A stretch of 64,000 nucleotides of DNA from Saccharomycopsis fibuligera x Saccharomycopsis cf. fibuligera (lineage: Eukaryota; Ascomycota; Saccharomycetes; Ascoideales; Saccharomycopsidaceae). This document shows, in pieces, positions 1-8,564 of the stretch. The notes under the pieces are model-generated. The model saw only the letters and a list, made by a program, of their open reading frames with translations. It was not told where the DNA came from and did no database searches. The stretch's first letter is position 1. Every line of letters begins with the position of its first letter. The position numbers were made by a program, and so were the translations under genes. Where the stretch lies: assembly GCA_001936135.1 (NCBI GenBank), contig CP012810.1, forward strand, positions 1,612,001 to 1,676,000, given 5' to 3'.

Positions 1-1164
1 AAGTACAAAGTGAAGGATTTTAGTCAGTTGGTCAGCGATGGTGACGGTGAGGGAAATGATGCAGGAAATGATAATGATTATACTCCAGTTAGATGGTTCA
101 GAATAAATACTATCAAGGCTACAGTGGATTCTGTTTTCAAAGAGCAATTTTTCCAGAAATTGGTCAAAGTGGACACGTTTGAGGAGTTGAAGAAGACTCA
201 AGGTAACATTTATCATGATGTGTATATACCGAACTTGTTTGGCATCAACCCTCGGGAAAAAATCACAAACACAAATGCTTACAAAACAGGCAAGATAATT
301 ATTCAAGATAGATCTTCATGTTTTCCTGCACATATACTCAATCCTTCACCGGGGGATAAAATCATTGATTGTTGCTCAGCTCCGGGGAATAAAACCACTC
401 ATGCTGCGTCATATATCAGAAACACCAAACGGTCAATTACCGCATTCGAAAAAAACAAGAATCGGTCAAAAGTGCTTCAAATGATGGTGGATAGAGCTGG
501 TGCATCTAAATGTGTTACGGTGAAAAATTGTGATTTTACGATAACTGATCCAAAGCAGTTTCCCGATGTTGTTGGGTTCATTGTGGATCCTTCATGTTCA
601 GGAAGCGGTATTTTTGGTAGAGAAAAAGACGATCAACGCAACAAACAGCAAAAGAAGACTGGTGAAGAAGCAGAAACACAAAAGGATGTCGGTGTAGAAG
701 CTGCAGGAGAAGAAGAAGAAGAAGAAGAAATGATATTGAATGAGAATGAGAATGATGATGAGGACTCGGCGCTTGTTAAAGAGCTCATCAAATCCAAGGA
801 CCATGATCCGGAAAGGCTCGCCAAGTTGTCATCATTCCAATTCGCAATAGTGAAACACGCATTACTATTCCCAAGTGCGAAAAAGTTAGTGTATCTGACT
901 TGCTCTATTCATCCTGAAGAAAATGAGCAAGTGGTAATTGATCTCCTTAATGATGCAAAAGTGCAAGCCGCTGGATGGAGGCTATGTGAGCGGAAAGACG
1001 TGCTACCTACTTGGGCTCGCCGTGGCTGGAAGCTGGAGTTTGTTAATGCAAGATTTTCTGAAGATGAAGCAGCAGCCTTGGCTGAAGGATGTGTTAGAAG
1101 TTTACCGAAAGTGGATGGTGGTATTGGGTTTTTTGCTGCTGCTTTTGAAAAACTTACTAAATAA
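1..1164 (+). CDS. RCM1: 25S rRNA cytosine-C5 methyltransferase Rcm1 (NSUN5 type), 5' end outside window
   Basis: A NOP2/Sun-family RNA m5C methyltransferase, whose S. cerevisiae member modifies 25S rRNA in the nucleolus. Visible motifs are the SAM-binding CSAPGNKTTH, the catalytic-loop VDPSCSGSG (the DPSCSGSG form is typical of Rcm1/NSUN5) and the second catalytic cysteine in YLTCSIHPEENEQVV. The frame is open to base 1, and the first initiator-like codon (GTG at 10) is not a credible yeast start, so the true start lies upstream. An acidic Glu/Lys-rich insertion (about residues 205-265) separates the catalytic loop from the C-terminal third. It converges on the chitinase gene, with about 220 bp between the stops. 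Family assignment is secure; the exact rRNA position is inferred from the yeast orthologue. Confidence 0.9.
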   Translation, partial: KYKVKDFSQLVSDGDGEGNDAGNDNDYTPVRWFRINTIKATVDSVFKEQFFQKLVKVDTFEELKKTQGNIYHDVYIPNLFGINPREKITNTNAYKTGKIIIQDRSSCFPAHILNPSPGDKIIDCCSAPGNKTTHAASYIRNTKRSITAFEKNKNRSKVLQMMVDRAGASKCVTVKNCDFTITDPKQFPDVVGFIVDPSCSGSGIFGREKDDQRNKQQKKTGEEAETQKDVGVEAAGEEEEEEEMILNENENDDEDSALVKELIKSKDHDPERLAKLSSFQFAIVKHALLFPSAKKLVYLTCSIHPEENEQVVIDLLNDAKVQAAGWRLCERKDVLPTWARRGWKLEFVNARFSEDEAAALAEGCVRSLPKVDGGIGFFAAAFEKLTK

Positions 1165-1382
1165 ATTTTTTTTCTTGTGCTTATTAAGAAGAAGTATCTA
1201 TTGCGATAAATAAGAATTAAGGTAAATATTAGTAAATAAAAAAAATCAAAACAGTAAACAATAGGTTAATAAAATGAAGAGTAGCAAAACAAAAACAAAA
1301 ATGTAAAAAATAAAACCAAAAACAAGATAAGAAAACATTGTCATTAACAGAAGAAAGAAAACAAATAAATTTGCAATTGGAA

Positions 1383-2912
1383 TCAAGTCATAAAAAATAT
1401 ATAGCAGGCAAAAACAACCCAGAGTGATACGCTGATTTTTACCGACCTGGTGGCCATAGACTTGTCTGAAGAAGATGACGATGAGGACGAAGAATTCTTA
1501 ACGGATTTTTCATTTGTTGATGATGTAGAACTATCTAACAGTTTCTTTAATAAAGATTTAACGGTAAGTGGATATGTCTTTTTGCTATCTTTGAGCTTAT
1601 TTTGAAATGACAATGATGCCTCCCAAAGCATCACCCCAGCAAAATGCTCATCATCTTTGACTTGATCAATAACTTTGGCCAAATAAGTTGAATTGTCAAT
1701 GTATCCACTGCTTGAAGAATTAACAGAGCCCGGAAGCCCCAAATAAAGCTGTACGTTAGAGTTGACAGACACTTTCTTTGCGTATTGTGACCAAGTGTCC
1801 CAGTTGAATGAGTTTTCGTTACTGGAAACAATACTGCTGCTTGCTGAACTGCTAGTGTCTTCTGCGGATGACCAGGAAGAGCTTTTACTACTTGTTGAAC
1901 CTTGCGATGCAGACCAAGAACCATCATCCCATGCAGTGGCATCTCTTTTGGCAACCGAGCCCTCCCACTGCCCTGAGGATGCTGATGTGCTGGAGGAGCT
2001 CCAAGAATTAGCAGAGGTAGCAGTACTTGCCGTACTAGCAGACACAAATGAGTTTGAAGAACTGGATGAAGTAGCAGAGCTAGTAGCGCTTGAAGCGGTC
2101 GAGGAACTGCTAGAAGAGCTTAGATTATTGGCATTGCATTTATTGTTGTAAAATTGAACAAACACCATATCAAGATGAGCACTCGTGAGAATAGAATTCA
2201 TGTTCTGGTCAGGGTACGGGCATTGTGGAGCAGCACTTAAATAAAATTTCTTGCTTGTTTTATCATCACCAGAAGTGGAATTACTGGAATAGTTTCTCAA
2301 AGTTTCAATTAAATCAACGTACCCTACCTGGTTGTTATCTTCAATATCAAAATCAAATCCATCAATCACAGCATCACCAAACGGTCTTGGAATACTCTTG
2401 TTTGTGTTATCTGTAATTTCACCAAACATGTTCCAGAGTGTATATCCAAACTCTTTAGCCTGCGAAGTTGAAGTAAAACCATAAGTACCACCTTCACCTC
2501 CCAATGAAAGTAATATTTTTTTGTTTTTCTTTTGGCAATATTTGATATCACTAGCAACTCTTTTCATTGTGTTTGTGTTGTTAACACTAAACTCAGCATT
2601 AGTGTGATGTGGAAACTTGATGGTTGGTATCTTCATACCGTACTTGGAGGAATATGTTCCAGGGAAGTCATGCATAAAAGCAAGAAGAATGACGTCGACT
2701 TGATCCCAATTGCAATACCACCAAAGCTCCTTTTCGTTGTTTTTGAAATTGGATAAATACCCAATGGAATTTTGGCCCCAATATATGGCAACATTGTCTT
2801 TTGTAGCCAGGGATCTGCTACTGGTGCTTTTTGAGGTAGCTTTGGATTGTGCTACGCCACTAACGATATTCAAAAATATTGTCGTTATAAATATGCTGCC
2901 CCAAAGTTTCAT
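1383..2912 (-). CDS. GH18 endochitinase, secreted, probably GPI-anchored (Cht2/Cts1 family)
   Basis: A class III chitinase that hydrolyses beta-1,4-linked GlcNAc polymers at the cell wall, usually for daughter-cell separation. The 509-aa product starts with a hydrophobic signal peptide and enters the barrel at NVAIYWGQNS. The catalytic DxxDxDxE motif is intact as DGFDFDIE (about residue 185). Oddly, a Ser-rich block of about 110 residues (roughly bases 1803-2125) lies inside the catalytic domain, between VQFYNNKC and FNWDTWSQYAKK, which are close together in related yeast enzymes. That block contains an AKR dibasic site of Kex2 type. The C-terminus is Ser-rich and ends in a hydrophobic tail (SLWVVFACYIFFMT) consistent with a GPI signal. 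ATG at 2912 is the only suitable start. Which Candida CHT paralogue it matches is not resolved. Confidence 0.9.
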   Translation of the reverse strand: MKLWGSIFITTIFLNIVSGVAQSKATSKSTSSRSLATKDNVAIYWGQNSIGYLSNFKNNEKELWWYCNWDQVDVILLAFMHDFPGTYSSKYGMKIPTIKFPHHTNAEFSVNNTNTMKRVASDIKYCQKKNKKILLSLGGEGGTYGFTSTSQAKEFGYTLWNMFGEITDNTNKSIPRPFGDAVIDGFDFDIEDNNQVGYVDLIETLRNYSSNSTSGDDKTSKKFYLSAAPQCPYPDQNMNSILTSAHLDMVFVQFYNNKCNANNLSSSSSSSTASSATSSATSSSSSNSFVSASTASTATSANSWSSSSTSASSGQWEGSVAKRDATAWDDGSWSASQGSTSSKSSSWSSAEDTSSSASSSIVSSNENSFNWDTWSQYAKKVSVNSNVQLYLGLPGSVNSSSSGYIDNSTYLAKVIDQVKDDEHFAGVMLWEASLSFQNKLKDSKKTYPLTVKSLLKKLLDSSTSSTNEKSVKNSSSSSSSSSDKSMATRSVKISVSLWVVFACYIFFMT

Positions 2913-4436
2913 TTTTTTTTTTTCAGATGAGGTGATTGAGTAAATGTGACGAATTGAGGATATGCAGGTCTTAGATGTTGACAGCGGCGGTGTCTAAGAC
3001 GGGAATCACGAAGGAAGAAAAGCAGCTAAAAAGGCTTTATATTTTAAGGAGAGTTTGTCTCAGACAAGTGAAGTAAATGATTGCCAGGCTATGATCAAAT
3101 GTGAAGAAATTCCAAGCCAGCTAGTAACTTCTTTAATGAGAAACCTTTTGATATGATTGTTAAGATAAATCTCGGTACGCTTGATAAATTCGTGAAAAAA
3201 AGTTTGAATAGATCAGAAAAAAAATGACAACTTGATCTTTGTACAACCTAGAACTATATCGTATATATAACCTTTTTATCGGCTTCAACTTCAATTGAAT
3301 TTGGCAAAAAAAGATACCTTCGCTGCAAAAGCTGCTGTTGATGGTCTGTTTACTTTTATCCCAAAACGGAATATTCGTTGCATATGCATGCGTCAACACA
3401 CCAGCAATAATATTTCCTAAAGTAGACACATAATAGTTTTTTCATTACAATATTCATGCAAAGATCAGCGCAGCTGTAGACGTATTTGAAGACGAGAGTG
3501 TGCAATTTAAAGCGAAGAAAAGAGTGTGAACAAGTGAGATATGTTTGATTAGACTGGTGATAGCGCCGATGGCACTATACTATATATATATATATATAAC
3601 GGTGAGTTGAAAGGATGTGATCTAAATATTTGAGGAATTTATTTTGTTTGATGAAAAAACAAAAGGCTCATTTTGACAATTTCAAATATGCTGTATGCAG
3701 ATTTGTGACGGCAGTGCAGAATTCAACCTGAATACCAGAATTGTCGTGCGATACAAACATCAAAGCAAATATTGATGCTATACATATAATATTTGAAATT
3801 TACCTGAAATTATTTTGGTTGGTTGCGTGTTGCGTGTTGAGAAGAAGTATTCTAATGAGAGGGGTCTTCGTTAGTGAAAGTGCTGCTTTCATAGTAGATC
3901 GGCTGCTGGGGTTATTCATGCAATGCGTAATGTAAACGCTGAATATCAATTTTGGTATGTTTATAGCTTTCCTAAACCGGATTCATTTTCCACCAACCTG
4001 GTATCAACGCATAAGCTCGACAATATATCAGCTATATCGCATTGATGTTTTGGTGATCAAACTATCAATCATTGATGAATTTTGGGAAGCAAGGCATTGC
4101 TTAAGACCAACGGTCAGTGGATACGAGAGTAGAAGAATTTTACTTTAAATCGAGTTCACGGGCTGTTTACGAGCAAGAATAATATTCAAGTACCGCACTT
4201 TGAAATAGCCTACATTACCATAACTTATAATGGTGCTGAATCTGCTTCTCACTTTGCGTATTCACAAGCTAAGGTATTCTTTAAGATATTATTACTTAAT
4301 AGGAAGTAGAACAAGTCCAAAACCCAGAGGCGAAGCAAAAAAAAAAAAAAAAAAAAAGGTAAAACAAAAGAGAAACAAAAAAGCAAAAAAAAAAAAAAAA
4401 AAAAATAAGCATATAAACATATAAAAGCCTCTATAA
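2913..4436. other. Intergenic: chitinase promoter side and SNG1 3' side
   Basis: A 1.5-kb spacer without a convincing gene. It holds an (AT)9 run at 3581-3598, TATA-like sequence near 3255-3265, and two poly(A) runs near 4338 and 4386 just beyond the SNG1 stop. One weak open stretch on the minus strand (3160-3429) lacks an ATG start and is not called. Confidence 0.6.
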
Positions 4437-6044
4437 CTACAGCTTACCAGCGGCAGCTTTTTTGGCCATTCTCCTACCAAAAAATCTCAACGCAAAAGGA
4501 AACAAAAGATTATTGATCACAATCCAAGCAATCAAAATCCCATAATTCCTTCCCATCTGACCCTTGTAACTATCGTTCAAGATGACTTTAAATAACTCAG
4601 CGGCGTTATGTATAGGAAAAGCATAACCGTATTTGTAAAATCTGTTTAAAGAAGCCATCGGAAAGAAAGTAGGAGAAATATTGGAGATAACCCAAAACAA
4701 CAACCAGAAACCAAGCAATGGTGGATATAATGGGATAATGAACAATGCCATATTTTCGTTAGCTCCACCAACAGCAGCCATGGCAAGGAAGCATGTCATC
4801 CAATAAACCAAAAACCCCGAATGGCCAAATGCTTTTTCAAAATCAACTTGAAATGCCAAAGAGACCCATGAGTAGACTAACGAAAGAACAAAGTATGAAA
4901 GAATGGATGATATCATACGGTATGCGACAAAATGTGATTTTTTGACACGTTGGGCTAAAACTTGATGGGTTGGCGCAAAAAAGTTAAATTGGAAAAAAGT
5001 TACAATAATAAGGAAGATCATGCCAACCTGTGATGGAGCAGTAAGCACCGAATTTAAGACTGGCAAGTTATCCTTTTTCTGGATTTGTACGATATTTGAT
5101 AACAATTCCGGGGCGGTATTAATAAGGTTTTGTTTCTCTAGAATGGTTAGATTCCGTACTAGTGGAGCGTAAACATTTCTGGATACAACAGCAGGGCTAA
5201 ATGAAGCTTTAAAGATTTGAAGCAATGGAGAAACAGTAGAGTTCATGGCCTGTGTGTCTCTTGCAGTTTCGTAAATTGCATCAACAGAGTAATTTGGATC
5301 TTTGTTAGCGTCATATGAAGCATTGGAAGTTCTCAAAGCTTCAAATAAACTATAGGTAGTATTTGGCTTTACATGAATAGCAAACCAGTATTTTTGATGA
5401 TGAATGAGTCTGTAAATTTCCTGGGTAGTGTTAAAACTACCATTTTCTTGCCGAACACCGTGATGCTTTTGCTGAAAATCCTGGGTGTGGTATATGTGAT
5501 AATGTCCATTCTCTTGTAATTTATCCAGCAAGGCCAACATTTCGGTCAATTCACCAATGAGAGGCTGCACACCGTCAATTACTGAATCCTCAATTACTAC
5601 CAACATGTTGAAATTTTTAAAATACTTGGGTCTGTTGTAAAGAGCGCCCCAATATATCGAAAAAATGCACAACAAACCAACAGAAAGTACTAACCAATTT
5701 TTGAGAAACTCAAGTAGCACGTATTTGCGTTCTTTACGAACCCGAGACGAAAAAGGGCCTGGAATAGACGTGACGCTTTCTTTATCTGAACTTTTGAGAA
5801 CTGGTGGATTAGAAGTGCTGTTCCTATGAGTTTCAAGTTTGCCCTCGTATTTATCATTGATTTCCGCCTCATCATTACTGTTTTTTCCGGTCTCGTCCTG
5901 CCCATCTTGAGTGCGTTGGAAGTATGATCTAGTAATCTCTTGACTTCCAATAAAATCATTAGGAATACCACCTGAATCATAACCTTCTAAATTATCACTA
6001 GAATGGTTATTCCTCTCCGTATTTGTAGCTGTACCTATTATCAT
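4437..6044 (-). CDS. SNG1: SNG1-family membrane protein (DUF3533)
   Basis: A 535-aa plasma-membrane protein of the SNG1 family, known in yeast for nitrosoguanidine and drug resistance and implicated in lipid asymmetry and transport. A hydrophilic N-terminus of about 105 residues is followed by a first membrane segment (LVLSVGLLCIFSIYWGALY), then the family's hallmark region with YNRPKYFKNFNMLVVIED and a large lumenal or extracellular domain. A C-terminal bundle of about five membrane helices begins near VGMIFLIIVTFFQFNF. The last sense codon before the stop is CTG, so the terminal residue is Ser under CUG-Ser decoding. A GC-rich block with CGG triplets lies about 260-300 bp upstream of the start. 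Length and topology fit the family. Confidence 0.88.
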   Translation of the reverse strand: MIIGTATNTERNNHSSDNLEGYDSGGIPNDFIGSQEITRSYFQRTQDGQDETGKNSNDEAEINDKYEGKLETHRNSTSNPPVLKSSDKESVTSIPGPFSSRVRKERKYVLLEFLKNWLVLSVGLLCIFSIYWGALYNRPKYFKNFNMLVVIEDSVIDGVQPLIGELTEMLALLDKLQENGHYHIYHTQDFQQKHHGVRQENGSFNTTQEIYRLIHHQKYWFAIHVKPNTTYSLFEALRTSNASYDANKDPNYSVDAIYETARDTQAMNSTVSPLLQIFKASFSPAVVSRNVYAPLVRNLTILEKQNLINTAPELLSNIVQIQKKDNLPVLNSVLTAPSQVGMIFLIIVTFFQFNFFAPTHQVLAQRVKKSHFVAYRMISSILSYFVLSLVYSWVSLAFQVDFEKAFGHSGFLVYWMTCFLAMAAVGGANENMALFIIPLYPPLLGFWLLFWVISNISPTFFPMASLNRFYKYGYAFPIHNAAELFKVILNDSYKGQMGRNYGILIAWIVINNLLFPFALRFFGRRMAKKAAAGKL

Positions 6045-6605
6045 TGGTTAAAAAATATGGTTACCGGAGACGGCTTTGCAAAAAGTTAAATAAATATTTC
6101 CCTAATGTTTTAGTGAGAATAACAAGCACTTAAATCTATTGAAATGGGGATAGAAAGAGTATAGCAAAATTTGCTTTTTTTAATAGATAGTTTGTTTCAT
6201 TTGAGGTAGACTAAAATCACATTTTTCGGTATATATAAACTGTCGGAAGCCAAAGCTAAATAACTGGTAAACCCTACCTTGGAGCGTACCGTCATGTTTA
6301 GCTCCGAGACGCGGGCGGGGTGCGGCTGTTTGCGTGGAGCGGAGATAGTGGTGACAAGCCAAATCCGTCACACATGGACAAAGAAACGTTTCTAGAGTTT
6401 TACAAATAAAGAAAATAACCTACTGATTAACCGGGAACTAAATATGGTTGATAGCTTTATGAAAGGTTTTGTAACATTGAAGCAGCTGCTACTCAAAGTA
6501 CTTTTATGCCTATGAAGGCACTATTCGTTGTCGCATCAACAAGTTCACTATTACTTAGTATCACAGCAAACTCTTCAAACACCAACAAAGCTCACCAAAA
6601 ACAAT
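6045..6605. other. Intergenic: SNG1 promoter and end of duplication copy 1
   Basis: About 560 bp lie between SNG1 and the tail of the kinase-like gene. The notable content is a GC-rich patch at 6301-6350, in an otherwise AT-rich spacer, that could bind zinc-cluster regulators. No ORF is credible. Confidence 0.5.
6301..6350. promoter_or_regulatory. GC-rich CGG-triplet cluster upstream of SNG1
   Basis: A 50-bp stretch reading GCGGGCGGGG, TGCGGC and GAGCGGAG stands out from the AT-rich spacer. CGG triplets are the half-sites of Zn2Cys6 regulators, which commonly control drug-resistance genes in yeasts. It lies about 260-300 bp upstream of the SNG1 ATG. The regulatory role is inference. Confidence 0.3.
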
Positions 6606-7589
6606 TTAGCCAAGTTTTAATTCCAATACCTTCCAGTGCTCGTTGTTTGCAATCTCGTTTTCAACAAGACTACGCATACTGACTCCTTTTCGTAAGAAAT
6701 AGTCCAAAAGGCTATGGTCAAAGACATTGTCAAGTTGCTCATAATCTTTTAAAAAGTCGTTTTCGTTATCTTTCCTGTTGTGTTTAATGAGATCATTCAG
6801 AATCTCTACGCGGGAGCCTTGACCCCTTTGCCGATAAACCTTACTGAACCCAAAATCCACATAAATAACCTTTTTGGTTCTGCTTGGGCCGTTGGCCATC
6901 AGCCCCAAAAGAATGTTATCCTTTTTTATATCTCTGTGAACAATGCCGGCACTGTGTATCTTACACAATCCAACCGCTGCAGATCTCATTACCCAATCCT
7001 TTGCTGTCAACTTTGCAACTTTCTTGACCTTGGTGAGTTTGATGAAAAAGCCAGAAACAGGCAATTTGGACAACGGCATATCTTCAGCTTCTCTCAAATC
7101 CAACAATTTATGCCGTTTCCTAATGCTACCACTATTGTTGTCGGGAGCCCAGTCATCCATTATGTGCCCGTAACCTAGAACATTTGGTACACAGTCAACT
7201 CTGTACTTCATAAGCCTTTGGTAGCAAGCCATTTCATAGTCGAAAAAGGCAATCGCAAGACCAACACTTCCCAGTGACTTATTGTGCATCAATGTTATGT
7301 ACTGTGGTAGGCGGTTGGGATCAAAGATCTTGTAAACCTGCTGGAATGAGATGATAAGCGACCACCTCTCTTGTGGTGCCGAACCAGCTATGATTTTTGG
7401 CACGCGTGTGCCAAACTTGCTAGTGGTAATCTTTTCAAATTCTATCATGGTACCATTTCTGTTAGCAAGTTTGAACTGGTCGTTTTGCTGAAAAGTGCTG
7501 ATGAAAGCATGGAGACCGTAGAATTCCAGATCAAGTAGCTCTCCTGAGTTTTGCAAGTTCAAGAAATAGTGGTCAACTAATTTCTCCAC
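6606..7589 (-). CDS. Kinase-like ORF (copy 1), downstream half of a split gene
   Basis: A protein-kinase-fold ORF. It shows the catalytic loop IVHRDIKKDNIL and the metal-binding VDFGFSK, preceded by an acidic helix-C-like DYEMACYQRL and PNVLGYGHI. A clear beta-3 lysine in a VAIK-like context is not visible (the candidate strand reads VGLAIAF). The nominal start at 7589 is GTG; the first ATG is at 7448 (MIEFEKI) and would remove about 47 residues. The ORF overlaps the end of the small upstream ORF by 13 nt in another frame, and the two look like one protein split at an A-run. The final residues (ELKLG) differ from copy 2 at 45723-46715. The family resembles fungal orphan kinase-like proteins; substrate and role are unknown. 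Confidence 0.6.
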   Translation of the reverse strand: MEKLVDHYFLNLQNSGELLDLEFYGLHAFISTFQQNDQFKLANRNGTMIEFEKITTSKFGTRVPKIIAGSAPQERWSLIISFQQVYKIFDPNRLPQYITLMHNKSLGSVGLAIAFFDYEMACYQRLMKYRVDCVPNVLGYGHIMDDWAPDNNSGSIRKRHKLLDLREAEDMPLSKLPVSGFFIKLTKVKKVAKLTAKDWVMRSAAVGLCKIHSAGIVHRDIKKDNILLGLMANGPSRTKKVIYVDFGFSKVYRQRGQGSRVEILNDLIKHNRKDNENDFLKDYEQLDNVFDHSLLDYFLRKGVSMRSLVENEIANNEHWKVLELKLG

Positions 7590-7975
7590 AAACCTTTTTC
7601 ACGCACGCTGCCAAGGTTGCTCAAATAGTTGAAATATGTGTCACCTTTTATCATCAAGTATGTGTTGGGAAGAGTACCCTCCACTCCTTGTGGGTTTAGC
7701 TCCACTATGGCTTTCCAGTTTTTTGATTTTTTCAAATCTTCATTAGCTTTTTGTTTCTCACTTGCATAAAGGCTAGTTCGAGCAGCATGACTGTCATTAG
7801 ACTTGCCATCATTGTGCTTTACTCTGGCTTTCTTTGCCTCGAGCTCTGGTAGTGCTCCAGTGCCGGTGTCTGAAGAGCGCTTTCTGATCTCTTTGTCTTG
7901 TGGGTTCATATTCACTTGATCAATTTCTAAAAGGAGCTGATGCAAAATTGCAAAAAAGTTTAAGGTAAAGTTCAT
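7577..7975 (-). CDS. Small basic ORF (copy 1), upstream half of the split kinase-like gene
   Basis: A 132-aa ORF with an ATG start and a hydrophobic first 20 residues; a second ATG (MNPQDKEIRKR) begins a hydrophilic segment with a nuclear-localisation-like AKKARVKH. The C-terminal part (NWKAIVELNPQGVEGTLPNTYL) resembles the N-terminal extension of kinase-like proteins rather than a separate protein. It ends just after an A5 run where the -1 frame continues into the kinase-like ORF. Its amino-acid sequence is identical to copy 2 at 45337-45735. It could be a stand-alone small protein, the product of a broken gene, or the upstream part of a frameshift-read product; the sequence alone does not decide. 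Confidence 0.5.
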   Translation of the reverse strand: MNFTLNFFAILHQLLLEIDQVNMNPQDKEIRKRSSDTGTGALPELEAKKARVKHNDGKSNDSHAARTSLYASEKQKANEDLKKSKNWKAIVELNPQGVEGTLPNTYLMIKGDTYFNYLSNLGSVREKGLWRN

Positions 7976-8564
7976 GTGCCTTTTGGTTTAGTTACCAGTT
8001 ATTTTCTTTTTGCAATTTCTGCTTGAAGGAAAACTTGTAAAACTTGGTTTGTGGTTTGGTGATGAGAATGCATGTTGGGGCGGGGGCGACATGCATGTTG
8101 GCATGTCAGTACATGCAGGAGAAGCTACTCTGAGCGCAGTAAAGTGAAAGAGGTAAAAGGGAATGGTCGAATAACCGCTCTGTATTTACTATGCAATAAC
8201 AGAAACAATAAACTACAGAGAGAAGAGAACAATTACCGAAAATTGTACTAAGCACACTACGGTGATGGTGATATTATACTTAGTAGGGTGTTCTTCACTA
8301 CAGTAAAGCTCAACCGGTCACGCGAGCTATCTCGTGATTGCATCATGTGACCCATGGCTTACCTCATTTTTGCGGCCACTGCCACCGACAGAGATGATTT
8401 TCATTTCTTTTTTTTTTTTTTTTTTCTCGCGATAACAAGAATGCGTCTTGTTAGATTTCTGATTTATTCTGCTTTATAATCTTCCACTCTCAGTATTTTT
8501 TATGAATCTACTTTTTACCAAGTAGCACCCGCGGTATGAAAAACTACATCCTTAGTAAATAACC
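7976..8564. other. Divergent promoter between split kinase gene and MNN4
   Basis: The first 270 bp belong to the duplicated block and hold the ACATGC cluster. The rest is unique DNA with a poly(T) run (8407-8425) upstream of the MNN4 start. No gene is seen. Confidence 0.5.
8070..8116. promoter_or_regulatory. ACATGC/GCATGT cluster upstream of split kinase gene, copy 1
   Basis: Four ACATGC/GCATGT sites lie within 47 bp, about 95-140 bp upstream of the ATG of the small ORF. One is the perfect 10-bp palindrome ACATGCATGT (8089-8098). A GC-rich GGGGCGGGGGCG element sits inside the cluster. The cluster is conserved in copy 2 (45196-45242). The binding protein is unknown. Confidence 0.45.

Larger units (their letters stand above)
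6610..8246 (-). repeat. Inverted segmental duplication, copy 1
   Basis: About 1.64 kb, nearly identical in reverse complement to 45055-46702. It includes both ORFs of the split kinase-like gene and about 270 bp of upstream DNA. Homology ends at the AAAACTTGG shared by both tails on one side and fades near a TACAAnTTTC sequence on the other. No terminal inverted repeats or target-site duplications are evident, so it does not look like a transposon. Confidence 0.92.

Noticed and set aside
3160-3429. 89-codon minus-strand ORF upstream of the chitinase
   Set aside because: No ATG start and no recognisable motif; short enough for chance.
6610-8246. Duplicated block as a DNA transposon
   Set aside because: No terminal inverted repeats, target duplications or transposase; it encodes only the split kinase-like gene.
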